A stretch of 64,000 nt of DNA from Flaccisagitta enflata. Taxonomy: Eukaryota > Chaetognatha > Sagittoidea > Aphragmophora. Below the pieces are notes generated by a model that worked only from the letters and a program-made list of their open reading frames with translations, was not told where the DNA came from and did not search any database. Location: contig OZ231127.1 of the NCBI GenBank assembly GCA_965153355.1, positions 29,946,001-30,010,000 of the forward strand, given 5' to 3'. Shown in pieces: positions 33,301 through 45,922 of the stretch. A program made the translations under genes and the position numbers. The first letter of the stretch is position 1; the number at the start of each line of letters is the position of its first letter.

Positions 33301-34560
33301 GGGGTGAGAAGGGCAAACAGGATTTGTTTCTGGGCCAGGGTTTGTTCACATATATAGAGGGGTGAGAAGGACAAAGAGGATTTGTTTCTGGGCCAGGGTT
33401 TGTTCACATATATGGAGGGGTGAGAAGGGCAAAGAGGATTTGCTTCTGGGCAAGGGTTTGTTCACATATATGGAGGGGTGAGAAGGGCAAAGAGGATTTG
33501 TTTTTTGGCCAAGGTATATTCACATATATGAAGGGGTGAGGAGGGCAAAGAGGATTTGTTTCTAAGCCAGGGTTTGTTCACATATATGGAGGGGTGAGAA
33601 GAGCAAACAGGATTTGTTTCTGTGCCAGGGTTTGTTCACATATATGGAGGGGTGAGAAGGGCAAAGAGGATTTGTTTCTAGGCCAGAGTTTGTTCACAAA
33701 TATGGAGGGGTGAGAAGGGCAAAGAGGATTTGCTTCTGGGCAAGGGTTTGTTCACATATATGGAGGGGTGAGAAGGGCAAAGAGGATTTGCTTCTGGGCA
33801 AGGGTTTGTTCACATATATGGAGGGGTGAGAAGGGCAAAGAGGATTTGATTCTAGGCCAGGGTTTGTTCACAAATATGAAGGGGTGAGAAGGGCAAACAG
33901 GATTTGTTTCTGGGCCAGGGTTTGTTCACATATATAGAGGGGTGAGAAGGACAAAGAGGATTTGTTTCTGGGCCAGGGTTTGTTCACATATATGGAGGGG
34001 TGAGAAGGGCAAAGAGGATTTGTTTCTGGACAAGGGTTTGTTCACATATATGGAGGGGTGAGAAGGGCAAAGAAGATTTGTTTCTTGGCCAGGGTTTGTT
34101 CACAAATATGGAGGGGTGAGAAGGGCAAAGAGGATTTGCTTCTGGGCAAGGGTTTGTTCACATATATGGAGGGGTGAGAAGGGCAAAGAGGATTTGTTTC
34201 TGGGCCAGGGTTTGTTCACATATATGGAGGGGTGAGAAGGGCAAAGAGGATTTGTTTCTTGGCCAGGGTATGTTCACATATATGAAAGGGTGAGAAGGGC
34301 AAAGAGGTTTTGTTTCTAGGCGAGGGTTTGTTCACATATATGGAGGGGTGAGAAGGGCAAAGAGGATTTGTTTCTGGGCCGGGGTTTGTTCACATATATG
34401 GAGGGGTGAGAAGGGCAAAGAGGATTTGTTTCTTGGCAAGGGTTTGTTAACATATATGGAAGGGTGAGAAGGGCAAAGAGGATTTGTTTCTAAGCAAGGG
34501 TTTGTTCACATATATGGAGGGGTCAGAAGGACAAAGGAATTGTTTTGCCCTCGAGTTTGC
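33301..34560. repeat. 58-bp minisatellite, ~21 copies, in SK intron
   Basis: The unit reads GGGGTGAGAAGGGCAAAGAG, then GATTTGTTTCTGGGCCAGGG, then TTTGTTCACATATATGGA. The period is 58 bp throughout (33301, 33359, ...), with low divergence and recurring variants (GCTTCTGGGCAAGG, TTTCTTGGCC). The array decays at 34520-34690. A short repeat-derived frame at 34484-34717 is not a gene. Confidence 0.93.
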
Positions 34561-34699
34561 TCATGTACGGAGGGGAGAAGGGCAAACGAGATTTGCTATA
34601 TACTTAACATGGACTTGCACACGTTTGAGGGTGCGAAGGACAAAAATGATTTGTTCCTGCGCATGGGTTGAAAAGAGCAATATGGACACAATACCAAGT

Positions 34700-35788
34700 C
34701 AACATTTAGCTAAATGACGCTCTCCACTGTCGACGTAGCCTAAATGAGTCGGAAGCCATTTTTGTCTCATTTCCGCCCTGGCATGGTAGAGCTAGCAAAG
34801 GCTTTTCCCTCTCTACTCAAATTACATTCCTCTTTTTTAGCTAAGTCGACGTGTTTTCTTTTCTTTTTCGAGTCATGGAGTGATGTTTCCAACGGGCCCA
34901 TATATGGAAAACGGATGTTTTTTCCATTAGCGTTAATTCTTTTTTTTACTCACTATCGCGCAAAAAAAAATCATGTTGTAATGTTCCTGATTTTCTTAAA
35001 TACCGGTAGGCGTTATTTTCTTTTAATTTTCCATATGTGGGCCCTTACTGTGATTTGGCAACGGGTTTTAATCTGGTAACCTTGATTTTTTTTTCAAATA
35101 TTGTATGATTCATATCATTTAATCTTTGAAGATAATTGTAGATTTGCGACTCTGTTAACCACACTAAGGGCCCATTTTTCATTTGCGACGCAAAGAGATA
35201 AAAAAGTCATTTTCACTATTTTCACTGTACTCTGATAACAAAACAAAAAACTCATTACAAAAATGAGTTTCCCGTGACAATGCTGTGGTACTTCATTGGT
35301 ATATTCAGTGTTCTTTAAAAATGGCTATCACGGATTTTGCGAACAGAATCATTATCCACCTTCCCTTTGCGTTGTAATAAAAAGTTAGTTGTCATAAAAT
35401 GATTTTAAAGAGGGGGGGGGGGGCGGGTGGCGGGGTACATAAACTAGAAGCGAAGGGGATAATTCAATATTGTAATATTGGTTGTGAAGTCGCATGATAT
35501 TGAAGGTCTTGAGAGTCGGTGCTGACTCAATTATTGTAGTTGTTATTGTTGTTATCATTATTGTTATTGTTGTTGTTGTTGTTATTGTTGTTGTTCTTGT
35601 TTGATAGTATTTACTTCTATCTGTCGTCGCGTTGTTGTTTGTCAATTCAATGCCAATGATACCTACATGGTGGATACCTACCTGTATGGTGGATGGATAT
35701 CAACTTCAGCCGCTATTTGATAGTGAAGCAATAGTCATAAAGACGTTCTATTTATCTTGTGATTTATTCTTGCCTTCGCAATTGGAAG
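34700..35788. other. Intronic sequence, AT-rich
   Basis: It includes a G run at 35415 and an interrupted (GTT/ATT)n tract at 35535-35605. No exon can be supported before the acceptor at 35788. Confidence 0.45.
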
Positions 35789-35890
35789 ACGCAAAACAAC
35801 ATGTACGAACTGGTCACGGATCTCCATGGCAACCAAATTTGTATGGAACAACGTGTCAACAGAATCGAGGACAAACTTATGGTTCTACAG
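35789..35890 (+). CDS. SK: SK channel exon: C-terminal coiled coil
   Basis: Thirty-four codons starting TQNNMYELVTDLHGNQICME and ending QRVNRIEDKLMVLQ. In SK channels the segment after the calmodulin-binding domain is a coiled coil with heptads of hydrophobic residues (MYELV, RVNRIEDKL, MVL), thought to help subunit assembly. The acceptor is AATTGGAAG (ending 35788, weak pyrimidine tract) and the donor GTTGGT (35891). Both boundaries are phase 0. A GA microsatellite begins only 5 bases into the intron. Confidence 0.93.
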
Positions 35891-35895
35891 GTTGG

Positions 35896-35902
35896 TGAGA
35901 GA

Positions 35903-35996
<94 letters not shown>

Positions 35997-36036
35997 AAGA
36001 AAGAAAGAAAGAAATAAAGAAAGAGAGAGAGAGACG
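35896..36036. repeat. (GA)n microsatellite immediately after SK donor
   Basis: GA dinucleotides, then GAAA tetranucleotides, starting within the donor region of intron 35891-36546. It is complementary to the CT tract near the other end of the same intron. Confidence 0.96.
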
Positions 36037-36429
36037 AGAGTCGTTGTTGTTCTTGTTGTTTGGTTGTTTTTGTTGTTGTTCATCTGAATTCAAGAGAGAA
36101 CCAGACACAGACGAGAACGTAGGCTCAACTATCAGACAACATGCTGAATGACCAACTGTCTCACCATCAAATGCGTTGACCCGATGAAAAAGCAATAACG
36201 GATAGGAAGCCTTAATGGTCTCTTTGTCTTCTATAATATTGTTCATTAACCCAATTCTAAGGCAGAATGTTGTCATTTCAGCCAAAATCAATTATGCATA
36301 AAGTTTTAATGGAACGTATGAAAATAATTAGTTGGAGCAGGAAATAAAAAAAATTAAAATTTCAAGACCGAGATGTCTCTTTTGCTCCTCACCTCTTTCC
36401 TCCCCTGTTCTACTTATTCCACCTCTCAC

Positions 36430-36442
36430 ATTCTCTCTCTCA

Positions 36443-36523
<81 letters not shown>
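36430..36523. repeat. (CT)n microsatellite before SK acceptor
   Basis: About 80 bp of CT followed by TGTCTTCTTTGTTTGTTTTTTTAAAG, which forms the pyrimidine-rich acceptor of the exon at 36547. Confidence 0.96.
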
Positions 36524-36546
36524 CTTCTTTGTTTGTTTTTTTAAAG

Positions 36547-36808
36547 ACCCAATTGGACGCGATGCCCGAATTGATCGCGCACTCGTTGACGCAACTCAGA
36601 CCGCCCGACCCTCGCCCGAGCCTCGAAGCGGGGTCAACAGGCGGCTCCATATCTCGACTCGCTGGAGGAGGAGGAGGAGGAGGAGGAGGAGTGGGAGGAG
36701 GAAGAGCAACGTCGAGAGCTGAGAGGCGACGTTACCAAATGACTCTGGAAGAATCGGAAGGCGAGGGAATCTTCAGACACGACGAAGCCGAAGAAGAGTA
36801 TTACAAAG
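36547..36808 (+). CDS. SK: SK channel exon: C-terminal tail with glycine run
   Basis: Eighty-seven codons plus one base. It begins TQLDAMPELIAHSLTQLRPP, aligning with the segment after the coiled coil in other SK proteins (HMESLPDLL-like). Then come a Ser/Arg region, a run of eight glycines, VGGGRATSRAERRRYQMTLE, and an acidic end (FRHDEAEEEYYK). The open phase fits both neighbours: 0 at the start, one base carried over at the end (G|GT). The Gly run is encoded by GGA repeats. Past residue ~15 there is no clear similarity to known SK tails, so that part rests on phase and splice sites. Confidence 0.85.
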
Positions 36809-36854
36809 GTGAGGAGATTCAAAATTCTGGCACGTTTGGCTAAGCCACTGTGCT

Positions 36855-36946
36855 ATACATCAGTATATGACAATTGGAACAATATCTCTCACTATTCCCC
36901 AACTGAAAGTAATAGAAGAGAGCCTTGTGAACCCTCGCTGACTAGT
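36855..36946 (+). mobile_element. Family 4 internal fragment
   Basis: Resembles 1206-1298 (GGTGGAACAACATCCCTCACTAT, AGGGCCTTGTGAGCCCTC): here TTGGAACAATATCTCTCACT and GAGCCTTGTGAACCCTCGCTGACTAG. No intact ends. Confidence 0.6.
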
Positions 36947-37952
36947 TAATACGCGGACCACTCCTTGAATATCGCAATAGGAAACAGGAGGGTGATAATT
37001 AGAATGCCTTCACGGTTTTCAAATTAAAAAAAAAAGTTAGAAAATAAGAAATAGGCAGTTGCATAAAAATCACGATACCAAATTATGCGTGAGTCTTGAA
37101 ATCGTTCATACTTCTGTTTAAGAAAATTTAGAAGAATATCTGTTGAAAGGACCATGAATTCATTGTACTTGTAGATGGAATTCCGTTAGGGGCGCGTCCG
37201 TAAAAGACGGGTTCAACTGAAGGGATATGCTTCTTTGTGACAGCCTTGAGACAATCAACCTCTTGAAGAACGTAAATCGATTTAAGTACTAAAACAAGAA
37301 GTCAAAAACTAAAAAGTGATTTCTCATGACTTGTTTAGATATTTATAATCGTTCCACGGCTTCACTACCGACGAAGAAACCCCTTCCAGTAAAAGACCAA
37401 CTCATCCAAGGCAGCGAACCAATTCAACCTTCAGCCGGTAAATTGCTCCTAGATCGGCCATGATGAAGTGATAAGTAACACGGGGTCGCAATATCGTTGC
37501 GAACGACTGGGGAAGGACATACAACCTTCATCCATACCCTCCCCCACCCCACGTCACTCACGCACCCAATTATAACTGCAGCAAGTGCAGCATCAAAAAA
37601 ATTTCGACCATTTTCGACTTGATCACCACGGAACAACAGATGGACGGACCGACTGACGTTGCGTGTTGTCAGCTAAAAGGGGAAAACGATTTCCTTGCTT
37701 AAAATTCGTGAAATTTTTGTCTGCTAACAAGCCCGGTTTCACGGCTTCCTAACTTGCGGGTAGGCAGGAGCAGTGATGGAGGCATAAGGGGAAAGGCAAG
37801 AAGGCCATAGCAGGTTCTAGACGTGTAGCAAGAGACCAAAAATAGAGATATATTCTAACTTTACAATGATATGAAAACAGGAAGAATACTCAAGCTGGTT
37901 GCACGAGGAATCATTTCGCGAAATTTCGTGAGCGCTTGATAAAGATCTTTTC
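36947..37952. other. Unassigned intronic sequence
   Basis: I see a decayed family 1-like stretch in reverse near 37470-37660 (CAACAGATGGACGGACCGACTGACG) and a 70-codon minus frame with no domain. No exon. Confidence 0.4.
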
Positions 37953-37955
37953 AGG

Positions 37956-38079
37956 AAAACAAGGCCAAGTAGGCCAATAGGTGCGACGTGTGGATCGTCG
38001 AACGAATGCGTTACCTACCGACCGACCGACCAACCGACGGACACAGCCAGTTATAGAGGTGCTTTGTCGCACCTAAAAA
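37956..38079 (-). mobile_element. Family 1 element, type d, reverse, all sites perfect
   Basis: Plus-strand readings: site 3 AGGTGCGAC 37979-37987, site 2 AGGTGC 38057-38062, site 1 GTCGCACCT 38066-38074. Core CCGACCGACCGACCAACCG, end AACAAGGCCAAGTAGGCC. Confidence 0.92.
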
Positions 38080-38599
38080 GAAAAAACCGCAGCTAATTTC
38101 GCGATGAGTTTGAGCACGCCTTAATGGATCTGTTGTCAAGTTGAATAATGAGCCTTGTCATGGCGCAGATTGAATCTATCTGCATATGTTCTGAGGCGCT
38201 GATAGATGGACTTAAACCTAATAAGAGGAGTAATATTGCGCCTGCGGGAGATTCCAGTGCAAAGCAAATATTATAACAAGGCAAGTCTATCATGTGACAT
38301 GAGTGGAAAATAAAAACACTTGGTGATTTTGAAAATGGGTGAGTTGAATACTGCACTCATGAACAATTTCATGATCTTTTCCTCTCATTTCTATTCTCCA
38401 CTGGAATACTACCCAGGACACAAGTCTACGTTCTTAACAGAGTGAGGGATTTCTTTTTTTAGTACCTGGTTTTATAACAAAAGACAATTTCCAATCAATT
38501 TTTCTTTTCCGCCATCTTTTCCTCATCACCTAGATGTCCATCGTACATCATTGCTTATCTCCATCATTGTCAAAAAAACATGCATGCTGCCGCTGTATT

Positions 38600-38802
38600 T
38601 GAGTCGCATGATGAATAATATGCGACCCTATCAGCCGCTTTGTTGGTCGGTCGTTACGCTGGGCCGTCCATCCATCCGTATGTCGGTCACACGGGGATGG
38701 TCTTTTGCATCATTGCTCCGGCAAATATGATTTATTAGCCAATTTCATCGCTGCTCCTGCCAAACCGCCCGCATCAAGGGTAGCCGTGTATTCGGCCGGA
38801 AT
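38600..38802 (+). mobile_element. Family 1 element, degenerate
   Basis: GAGTCGCATGATGAATAATATGCGACCCTAT hairpin-like start (GTCGCAT/ATGCGAC), GGTCGGTCG core, CCTGCCAAACCGCC and GGGTAGCCGTGTATTCGGCC end. Site 3 is lost. Confidence 0.7.
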
Positions 38803-38934
38803 CCTGATATCTTCTCACTGAGCCTTTATAACTCTTTTTGGCTGATTTGATTTCTATGTGCAAGGCTTTATTCTGCAACACGCATATCTGTCTTTTTATG
38901 TCGTTATCGCATAATGACATTTTTTTCACATCAG

Positions 38935-39046
38935 GTTTGACTCCGACTCGGCGGCCTTATCTATCGACACGGGCTCAGACTATTCCGGGTTCTGAAGCGC
39001 CCCCTGTCATCTTAGATGTCAATGCATCTCCGCTATGTGGAGACAG
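38935..39046 (+). CDS. SK: SK channel exon: C-terminal tail
   Basis: Two bases complete a Gly codon, then LTPTRRPYLSTRAQTIPGSE and APPVILDVNASPLCGD, with two bases left over (AG). The acceptor is TTCACATCAG (ending 38934) and the donor GTGCTT (39047). There is no domain; it is assigned from frame continuity, splice sites and position between two supported exons. Confidence 0.75.
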
Positions 39047-39288
39047 GTGCTTTAATCTAACATTAAATTACTTTTCTATAAGTTTTTTCCGCTACGTTTC
39101 TATACTACATTGGTTATCTTAACGGGATTTCCATGCCAATTCCCAACTAATGCACTTATCCACTATGTCCAGTAGATCGAGTTACCAATGTAAAACTGGG
39201 AGCCAGTGAAAATCTCGTATTCCGCGCTACCATGTCTAAAGTCATCTAAAAGTAAAATATGATTTTGTTTTCTTCATTTCATCCACAG

Positions 39289-39368
39289 ATATAAACATTC
39301 AGAGTCAATCTCCGATTTAAGCCTTACGTCAATAGACGCAAATAGCCAAGCTGCGCAAAACGCAACAG
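39289..39368 (+). CDS. SK: SK channel exon: C-terminal tail
   Basis: The first base completes AG|A (Arg), then YKHSESISDLSLTSIDANSQ and AAQNAT, one base left. The acceptor is TCATCCACAG (ending 39288) and the donor GTGAGC (39369). Ser/Thr-rich, with possible phosphorylation sites but no domain. It is assigned from phase continuity. Confidence 0.75.
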
Positions 39369-39459
39369 GTGAGCAAATATCACTCGAACTTTTGCAATTG
39401 ATAACTCAAACTTTTGCTTAACTTTATTCCATCTGTCCCTTCATCTGCTTGTCTGTTTA

Positions 39460-39691
<232 letters not shown>

Positions 39692-39858
39692 ATGAAGACG
39701 AGCGGAAGTACTCGACAGCGACAGTAATCGCAGCGCCAACCGCGGCATTGCCGTCATCTTCGGCCTTTGCCGCGTCCGCCATCGCCGATGCAGAATTAAT
39801 GGAACAAGGAAACCGGGAAGAAAGAAACCTAATGATGTTCAACGATGAATCAGAAATT

Positions 39859-39864
<6 letters not shown>
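39692..39864 (+). CDS. SK: SK channel terminal coding exon
   Basis: Completes a split Asp codon, then EDERKYSTATVIAAPTAALP, an Ala/Ser-rich stretch, and an acidic end ELMEQGNREERNLMMFNDES EIC with a TGA stop at 39862-39864. The acceptor is formed directly by the CT microsatellite. A short GA tract follows the stop, and AATAAA signals lie 47 and 64 bp downstream. Together the nine exons make 1174 nt in uninterrupted phase, which supports this as the true terminus. Confidence 0.85.
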
Positions 39865-39894
<30 letters not shown>

Positions 39895-39910
39895 AAAAGA
39901 CGCACTTTTA

Positions 39911-39933
39911 AATAAATAATTGAGTCAATAAAT
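39911..39933 (+). terminator. SK: Polyadenylation signals of the SK gene
   Basis: AATAAA at 39911-39916 and again at 39928-39933, shortly after the SK stop codon. Confidence 0.6.
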
Positions 39934-39939
39934 CTTAAA

Positions 39940-40668
39940 AAAAATAAAAAAAATCTTAGTTCATTTTGAAAATCTTTGAAAGTACTTTCATTTGGCGCCA
40001 ATCTGGTGTTGCTATTTTTTTTTTTTTTTTAGAAATATCATTTGAGTAAAAACGTTGCCTATTTCAGTTTCGCAATTCCCAGGGAAAAAGTGTTTTTAAG
40101 TAAAATAGTGTTTCTCTTTGCAGAGCTCTCGGTGCGTCTTTTTTTTTTTTATCCAAGTGGTATGTTATGCCCGTGACACATTCTCGATTTCATTCTTTAC
40201 GAAAGAAAACTCTCTATCGTGATTTCGGTTTTATAAAAACCGTTATTGTATTTCTTTTTTTCTTCAATGTTTTCAACTTTCGGATTGTTACCTGTATCAA
40301 ATCCTTTGTTGATATCCGAAAAATCGAAAGGAGAAGCCCACCTCACATTTTGTCCAACTGACCCACTTCCCTCAGAATTGGGAAACAAAAAGAATCTCAT
40401 TCCGTATTTTGTTATTTGGCAAATCTACTGTCCTTCGTGCTTTAGAATTAGAAAATAAAAATAATCGAAAATTAACATTACAACAATTTTTCATGTCATT
40501 TTGGGAGTCCATGGTAGAAATGAATAAGCTACTTATTTCAAAGATTTGGCATGCTAGATAAACGTAACCTGAAGCAAATGATGGTCTCTCAATGTAGACC
40601 GGCCATACTCTCTCACACACACAAACAATCACACTCAAACACACAGACACAAACAAACAGACAAACAC
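39940..40668. other. Intergenic sequence between convergent genes
   Basis: AT-rich. It contains a short family 3-like scrap (CTTTCATTTGGCGCCAATCTGG near 39987-40008). I see no gene. Confidence 0.45.
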
Positions 40669-41361
<693 letters not shown>

Positions 41362-41419
41362 CTAGAGGCTCGACAGGAAGAAATGAACATTACTATATCA
41401 AGGCTCGTTAAACAACAAT

Positions 41420-41425
41420 TTTATT
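41420..41425 (-). terminator. Polyadenylation signal of zinc-finger gene
   Basis: TTTATT on the plus strand (AATAAA on the minus strand), about 175 bp after the stop at 41600. Confidence 0.5.
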
Positions 41426-41599
41426 GTAGAACTAATGGAAACAACATTAAAAGACGAAACCTGAAAAAACAATATTTTTAGCGATAATTCAATATTCATT
41501 ACTGGAATTAAAAGATGAAGACTTGGTAGAGAAGATTTTTTTTTTTCCTTTTTTTGTGTGGGGGGGGGGGAACGTCAGTTTGGGAACTTAAAAATTATA

Positions 41600-44500
41600 T
41601 CAATTCCACACCCGAGTAAAAATCGGTCGACAGGCCTTCATGAGCGCCCTGTCGGTCATCCATCCTTGGGGCCAAAGCGGTTTGATATTCGTCTTTAGAA
41701 ATTCCCTCAGCGCGTTTTCCCGTCGCACTTTTTCCCGCTCAGAATTGTTGGCGGCGTTGGCGGGGTCCGACATCACCGCGCGTAAATGACATTCAATCAC
41801 AGAGTGGAAAAACTCGCGCGTGCGCCGCGTCCAAAAAAACTTTTTCTTTAATACGCCAAAAGCGGCGTGAGTATCGTCCGGAAGCGCCGCCACATCCCCG
41901 CCTTCCTCCACAAACTTTTTCTTCTCCATTTCGATCCAGTTGCGTCTCTCTTCCGCGAAAAGCTTCGCTTCGTAATTGTATCTCGAAACGGTGTTGGGCA
42001 TGGAGGACTCCACCAAACGGCGTAATTTCGCAATCATCGCCGATAGCGGAGAGGCGTCTTCGCTACCAGTAACGCCGCCTCCATTTGTGTCATCACCAAT
42101 ATCGCCACCTGCGCCACGGCCACTAAAGCCATCTGCATTAATGCTGCCTGTGCCATCGCCATTTTTGCTGCATATATCGAGGGCATCGAGGCTTTCTTCG
42201 CCATCGTTCTCGTTGAAGCACCAAGTCGGCTCTTCATCAACGACGACGGGGCCATCGGCTTCTTCAGACATCCAATCCGCGTCGCCATTCTCGACTTTCA
42301 CGACGACGGAGGCATCATTTTCCACGTCTTTCGTTGGATGAACCGTTATCGTAGTTGACGGCGTTGACACAGAAGCGTTCTCTTCGCCAGCAACATTGAA
42401 GGAAGATTCGTCTTCATCAACTTCAACAGCGACTTCCTCTTCATTTTCGGCGATAGACATAGTCTCTTGTTTTATAGCTAATTGGTCGTTGGTCGTTTGA
42501 ACCACGTCAATGTGCGCATTTGAGCTTAATGATTCCACGTTGATAATTTGAGGGAGAGAGGAAAACGAGGACGGGGAAACATTGATATCCACCTCATGAT
42601 TAATCCCCTTGTCGACGCTTTGCTTCTTCTTGAGGACGCTTCCATGATTATCGCCGATGTGGTTCAGCATTTCGCCTTCCGATTCCGTGGAAAACTTGTG
42701 GCAAAGAGGACACACGAGTCGATTTTTCTTTTCCTGATCCACCCCGTGATCCCTTTGATATCGATATTGAGTACCTTTCATTCGATGTCTCTGTTGTCCC
42801 AGAAGTCGCTCAAACTGCTCTTTGCGCATTCTCGCCATCTTAATTTCCCTCTCTATCTTCTTATCGCGCCTCAGAGGTTTCCCCTTGAAGGCTTCGCTGT
42901 GATTCGAATTTAAATGGTCTCTGTAATCTCTGTTTTTCACGATCACCTTGCACAGCGGGCAGGAGACGGTGAGACAGTCCGCGGTAGAACAATCCTCTTC
43001 CTGTTTTCCTTTGGTTTCAGTAGATTCTTCTTTAGTTGTTTCTACACTCCCACTAAATTGATTTACGACTGAGCAAATCCCGTCAGATTGCGTAGTTTCA
43101 TCGGTTTCCTCTTTAGCAAGCTGCCGGAAATCCTGAGCGACGTCATGAACTTCTTCGGCATCAAAGTCATAGTCGTCATCGCCAGCTTGACCATCAGATG
43201 CCTCCATTAGAGCCACGCCACCACCGTCATCACCCTTATCGCCGGCTTCCTCCTCAGCATCCAAATTGTGGTCGTCATCAAAATGTTCTTCCAACTGGGA
43301 TCGGTTGCGGAACATTTTCGGGCAGAGGTGACACCGATCCGCGAACCGTTGCCAATGTCGAATTCTGGAATGAAGTTCCAAGGCTTCCTCGCTCACTTCG
43401 ACGGAGGGACAAAAAAGGCATTTTGATTGTATACTTGCATCTTGTTTATGGTAGTCGTGAATATGCAACTGAACAGCGGTGGCAGTTGAAAATTCCATCT
43501 GACAAATGCGGCAAACGGGTTTGGCTGTAAACAGCGCCTTCTGCCGGTAGAGTTGAGACCAAGACCGTAGAGTGGTCGCGTCCATTGAAGGTTCGGTCGG
43601 AGGAGCTTCCAACTGGTTGTCAAATGCTGTAGCGCCAGTTTCCTTTGCAGAATCTGGTTTCAGCGTCACTGCACCCAGATCATGTGTGGTCAGATGAGTT
43701 TTCAAATCTGTTACATTCGCGAAAGACGATGAACAATGTCCACAAGGGAAAAGCCCTTCTTCAACGACGGTCTCTATTGGTACGATCAAATCCGCTCGTG
43801 CTGCATGGGTTGCGAAAATGTGTTGATACAGCGTTTTGATGGAGAAAAAGACAAGTCGACACATTTGACAGCGTACGGCCGTTGTAATCTCGTCGAGGGA
43901 ATGAGCGAATCCCATTTTTTTCAAAGGCTCCTCCTCTTCGTGATCACCCTCGTCGTTTCCGCCGTCCTCGTTGGCGTGAGATTCCAAAAGATGTACTTCC
44001 ATGGCCACCGAATTTTCGGCGCCGCAAAAACAAAAGGGACAAAAGAACAAATAAGAATGTTGCTGAACGAGATGGCGCGCCAGCCCGAACGGAGAATCAA
44101 ACATAAGGCCAGGTGGGAAATCGTTTTGGTATTTTTCCTCATGAGTTTTGGGGCATAGTCTGCAAAAGACAGGAAGCCGTCGGTGTTGGCCGTTATTGTC
44201 GTCAATGTGGGCCATCAAATCGTCGACGCGTCTCTTCACAGCCCTTGAAAATTGTTCCCCGGAATGTTTGTCCATTTTCTCTCCAAAGCGCACTTTGGCC
44301 ATGATGGCATCGATTGTGGGTTCGATCATTCCCGTCGACAAATGCTCCAACACGCGCGCAAATTCCATGTAAAGACGCAGAGTTTTATTGGGAACTGATG
44401 AGAAACGATCGCGCACCAGTTTGAGCTCTTCCTGAGACCGGTGCTCGGCGTGGCTCTGGTGAAAATGCTGCTTATATTGCGCGAGAGTCATCTTTTTGCG

Positions 44501-45019
44501 ACTCTGGGTCGTTAATGAGCACATCTTCGAGCTCGTTTCTTCACGATTGAAACAAATGAGGCAATAAAACATAGGTTTGTGATATAAAGAGCCGCGACCC
44601 GGTTTAGACTTTAACATCAACGAATGACGTTTGTTTCTCAGAGGCGATAGAGGATCAATTTGCAGCTCTTCGATCCAACCATCGGCGCCGGAAATCGGTG
44701 ATTTTACGTCAGGATTGTTATTGTTGGTGTCGTTGTCAACGTCGCTGCTTTTGTTAATGATGCTTCCATCTGTTGTTAAGTTTCGATCATCCACAACAAA
44801 CGGTTCACAAGACATGACCGCCATTTTGCCTCTCGTGGTGGTGTGAGCGAGCTGAATGGTAAATCGCTCGATGACCACGCTGAAGGCTGATTTCTTATGA
44901 ATCTCCGAAGCACTCCGATGTGAAAGTTGTTCTTGAAATTCCGCATGACTGTTTACGTCGTGAGATGACAGGTGAGATATCATCGCTTCTTGACGCGCAT
45001 TCTTTCCCGCCTGTGAACA
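41600..45019 (-). CDS. Divergent C2H2 zinc-finger protein, large terminal exon
   Basis: The exon has 1140 codons including the TGA stop at 41600-41602. The acceptor on the minus strand is CCCCCGCAG (45020-45028) and the exon opens CSQAGKNARQEAMISHLSSH in phase 0, completing a finger begun in the previous exon. About ten C2H2-type fingers are visible, unevenly spaced and not in Kruppel-style arrays: for example CPFCFCGAENSVAMEVHLLESH, CQMCRLVFFSIKTLYQHIFATH, CGHCSSSFANVTDLKTHLTTH, CRICQMEFSTATAVQLHIHDYH, CHLCPKMFRNRSQLEEHFDDDH, CPLCKVIVKNRDYRDHLNSNH. Acidic stretches separate them. The C-terminal ~170 residues (PLSAMIAKLRRLVESSMPN, then FWTRRTREFFHSVIECHLRA) lack fingers and match nothing I recognise. 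It is probably a nuclear DNA- or RNA-binding protein; the target is unknown. It is transcribed toward the SK gene. Confidence 0.88.
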   Translation of the reverse strand, partial: CSQAGKNARQEAMISHLSSHDVNSHAEFQEQLSHRSASEIHKKSAFSVVIERFTIQLAHTTTRGKMAVMSCEPFVVDDRNLTTDGSIINKSSDVDNDTNNNNPDVKSPISGADGWIEELQIDPLSPLRNKRHSLMLKSKPGRGSLYHKPMFYCLICFNREETSSKMCSLTTQSRKKMTLAQYKQHFHQSHAEHRSQEELKLVRDRFSSVPNKTLRLYMEFARVLEHLSTGMIEPTIDAIMAKVRFGEKMDKHSGEQFSRAVKRRVDDLMAHIDDNNGQHRRLPVFCRLCPKTHEEKYQNDFPPGLMFDSPFGLARHLVQQHSYLFFCPFCFCGAENSVAMEVHLLESHANEDGGNDEGDHEEEEPLKKMGFAHSLDEITTAVRCQMCRLVFFSIKTLYQHIFATHAARADLIVPIETVVEEGLFPCGHCSSSFANVTDLKTHLTTHDLGAVTLKPDSAKETGATAFDNQLEAPPTEPSMDATTLRSWSQLYRQKALFTAKPVCRICQMEFSTATAVQLHIHDYHKQDASIQSKCLFCPSVEVSEEALELHSRIRHWQRFADRCHLCPKMFRNRSQLEEHFDDDHNLDAEEEAGDKGDDGGGVALMEASDGQAGDDDYDFDAEEVHDVAQDFRQLAKEETDETTQSDGICSVVNQFSGSVETTKEESTETKGKQEEDCSTADCLTVSCPLCKVIVKNRDYRDHLNSNHSEAFKGKPLRRDKKIEREIKMARMRKEQFERLLGQQRHRMKGTQYRYQRDHGVDQEKKNRLVCPLCHKFSTESEGEMLNHIGDNHGSVLKKKQSVDKGINHEVDINVSPSSFSSLPQIINVESLSSNAHIDVVQTTNDQLAIKQETMSIAENEEEVAVEVDEDESSFNVAGEENASVSTPSTTITVHPTKDVENDASVVVKVENGDADWMSEEADGPVVVDEEPTWCFNENDGEESLDALDICSKNGDGTGSINADGFSGRGAGGDIGDDTNGGGVTGSEDASPLSAMIAKLRRLVESSMPNTVSRYNYEAKLFAEERRNWIEMEKKKFVEEGGDVAALPDDTHAAFGVLKKKFFWTRRTREFFHSVIECHLRAVMSDPANAANNSEREKVRRENALREFLKTNIKPLWPQGWMTDRALMKACRPIFTRVWN

Positions 45020-45028
45020 CTGCGGGGG

Positions 45029-45735
<707 letters not shown>

Positions 45736-45922
45736 CACAAACCGGGGGATTGAGGGGACAAGTTAGCAGACATGAAATATGAGGGATGAAAAGACCGACT
45801 AATATTTCTTCTAAGGGAATGGCAAGAATAGAAAACAGACTATCGATAGATGGATGTTAGAGCCAACCAATTGATACTCTTGAAGAGACGCATGGACGCA
45901 TGCGCATCTGAAAATGACTAAC

